From contig NZ_CP192507.1 of NCBI RefSeq assembly GCF_050613145.1, forward strand, positions 2,852,001 through 2,916,000: 64,000 nucleotides of DNA, in the 5' to 3' direction. A program made the translations under genes and the position numbers. Of the stretch, positions 62,513-64,000 are shown one piece after another. Below the pieces are notes generated by a model, which did not search any database, was not told the DNA's origin, and saw nothing but the letters and a program-made list of their open reading frames with translations. Source of the stretch: Lysinibacillus_B sp050613145 (GTDB lineage Bacteria; Bacillota; Bacilli; Bacillales_A; Planococcaceae). The number at the start of each line of letters is the position of its first letter. The first letter of the stretch is position 1.

Positions 62513-64000
62513 TTTAAAATAAAATTAGTACTTATTACTAGAGGTGATAGATATGATGACGAAAAACCATAATCATGAACGTGATCAAATTGAAATGATA
62601 ACTATTGATCAACTTGTGCCACAAGACCATCTTGTCAGAAAGCTTGAAGCGGCGATTGATTTTTCTTTTATCTATCCACTAGTAGAACCGCTGTATTCTA
62701 AATTAGGTCGACCTAGTGTCGACCCAGTTGTATTAATCAAGATGACTTTTGTTCAATATGTATTCGGGATTCGTTCAATGCGTCAAACAATAAAAGAAAT
62801 TGAGACGAATATGGCGTATCGTTGGTTTTTAGGATTTGGATTCCATTCGGAAGTACCGCACTTTTCTACCTTCGGTAAAAATTATGAACGTCGTTTTCAA
62901 GATACTGATATCTTTGAACAGATTTTCTATCGCATACTCAAAGAAATTGCTGATAAAGGTTTACTAAGTGCTGACCATGTTTTCATCGATTCAACTCATG
63001 TCAAAGCGAGTGCGAATAAACGTAAATTCGAAAAGAAAATGGTACGCAAAGAGACTCGGGCATATGAAGCTAAACTTCAAGAAGAATTAAATCAAGATCG
63101 GATTGATCATGGGAAGAAACCATTCCCACCAGATAAATTTGAAAAAGAAGAGATGAAGGAAATTAAAGAAAGTACGACAGACCCTGAAAGTGGCTACTAT
63201 GTAAAAGATGAACGGACTAAGCAGTTTGCTTACTCATTTCATGCAGCGGCGGATCGATATGGATTTATACTCGGATCGATTGTGACACCTGGTAATGTTC
63301 ATGATAGTCATATACTTCAACCACTTGTTGAAAAGGTAATGGAAAAAGTAAAAAAGCCACTTGCTGTAGCTGCCGATGCTGCTTATAAAACACCTGCGAT
63401 AACTAAATTTTTATTCGACCAAGATATTCAACCGGCACTTCCTTATACACGCCCAAAAACAAAGGACGGATTTTTACGCAAACACGAGTATGTATACGAC
63501 GAGTACTATGACTGCTACCTTTGTCCGGAAGGGCAAGTCCTTAAATACTCGACTACGACCAAAGAAGGTAAACGCCAATATAAATCAAACCCAACTCAAT
63601 GTGCAACCTGTCCTTTACTTGCTCAATGTACTAATAGTAAAGATCATCGAAAAATAATTGAACGTCATATTTGGGCACATCATGTAGAGGAAGCGGATCA
63701 TCTTCGTCATCAAAACGATATCAAACAAATATATGCGCGACGGAAAGAAACGATTGAACGGGTCTTTGCAGATGCGAAAGAAAAGCATGGTATGCGATGG
63801 ACAACCCTACGTGGGATTAAAAAATTGTCCATGCAAGCGATGCTTACTTTTGCTGCCATGAATTTAAAAAAGCTTGCCAATTGGACATGGCAAGCTCCAG
63901 AAATAGTCTAAATTAGAATACTCGAAGAGTACTTTTACTTAAAACAAGACTATAAAATACCCCGAAAAATATTAAAAATACAAAAGGCCTTCAGAATGAG
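62513..64000 (+). mobile_element. IS1182-type insertion sequence (right end not resolved)
   Basis: One transposase gene fills most of the stretch. I could not find an inverted partner of the left palindrome before 64000, so the right end lies outside the window or is different. The last bases (AAAGGCCTTCAGAATGAG) may begin another hairpin. Exact borders and target duplication cannot be given. Confidence 0.6.
62553..63911 (+). CDS. IS1182-family transposase
   Basis: A 452-residue DDE transposase, apparently intact. The N-terminal domain has LGRPSVDPVVLIKMTFVQYVFGI and RWFLGFGFHSEVPHFSTF. DDE residues fit DSTHVKASANK, AVAADAAYKTPA and ERVFADAKEKHGMRW. A Cys-rich insertion (YLCPEGQ, CATCPLLAQC) is typical of the IS1182 group. 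GAGGTGATAG precedes the ATG at 62553, with a second ATG right after. It lies next to a composite repeat beyond zapA, where Bacillus has rnhC/pheT on the other side. Confidence 0.93.
   Translation: MMTKNHNHERDQIEMITIDQLVPQDHLVRKLEAAIDFSFIYPLVEPLYSKLGRPSVDPVVLIKMTFVQYVFGIRSMRQTIKEIETNMAYRWFLGFGFHSEVPHFSTFGKNYERRFQDTDIFEQIFYRILKEIADKGLLSADHVFIDSTHVKASANKRKFEKKMVRKETRAYEAKLQEELNQDRIDHGKKPFPPDKFEKEEMKEIKESTTDPESGYYVKDERTKQFAYSFHAAADRYGFILGSIVTPGNVHDSHILQPLVEKVMEKVKKPLAVAADAAYKTPAITKFLFDQDIQPALPYTRPKTKDGFLRKHEYVYDEYYDCYLCPEGQVLKYSTTTKEGKRQYKSNPTQCATCPLLAQCTNSKDHRKIIERHIWAHHVEEADHLRHQNDIKQIYARRKETIERVFADAKEKHGMRWTTLRGIKKLSMQAMLTFAAMNLKKLANWTWQAPEIV

Overview
The window looks like chromosome from a low-GC, spore-forming member of the Bacillales, most likely the Lysinibacillus/Solibacillus side of the Planococcaceae. 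This rests on gene content and order: gerE, sdhCAB, lysC with a lysine riboswitch, uvrC, trxA, etfBA-fadB-fadR-lcfA, yshE, mutS2, polX, cvpA and zapA run in Bacillus subtilis-like order on the minus strand. Strong AGGAGG-type ribosome sites and many TTG/GTG starts agree. The genus is an inference.

Layout. 1-4.9 kb: an acyl-CoA catabolic operon (two adjacent acyl-CoA dehydrogenases, enoyl-CoA hydratase, CaiB/BaiF CoA-transferase) followed by an IclR regulator. 5-5.5 kb: a long intergenic repeat with an inverted partner near 40 kb. 5.5-16.1 kb: an iron alcohol dehydrogenase, then a membrane redox/metal cluster: two haem-binding membrane proteins, an ApbE-type flavin transferase, exported Asp/Glu/Tyr-rich proteins, a two-component system and a CopC/CopD pair. 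A RidA gene and a GyrI-like gene sit among duplicated terminator units. 16.4-21.8 kb: an FtsX-type ABC exporter with its own two-component system. 22.2-24.8 kb: glycerate kinase plus an anion transporter. 25.4 kb: a GC-rich, foreign-looking T5orf172 gene. 26.5-26.85 kb: a tRNA-Arg(UCU) gene split by a 258-nt group I intron.

27-39.5 kb is conserved backbone: ysnB, rdgB, rph, racE, ysmB, gerE, ysmA, sdhBAC, yslB, lysC with L-box, uvrC, trxA. 40.2-50.1 kb is a reductive pyrimidine catabolism island placed between trxA and etfA. It encodes transporter, PreA, PreT, dihydropyrimidinase, N-carbamoyl-beta-alanine amidohydrolase, a PucR-type regulator and an omega-aminotransferase. A 14-bp palindrome precedes both catabolic units and is a good operator candidate. 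50.2-55.2 kb is the fatty-acid beta-oxidation operon with a FadR operator embedded in a 42-bp palindrome. 56.3-61.8 kb carries a 26-aa membrane peptide, yshE, mutS2, polX, cvpA and zapA. 62.1-64 kb has a composite intergenic repeat and an IS1182-type transposase gene.

The most notable item is the intron-split tRNA-Arg(UCU), whose P1, P2, P3, P7 and P8 helices can be read directly from the sequence. Next are the redox/metal cluster, the predicted pyrimidine operator pair and the family of GC-rich intergenic repeats. I saw no CRISPR array, rRNA operon or prophage.
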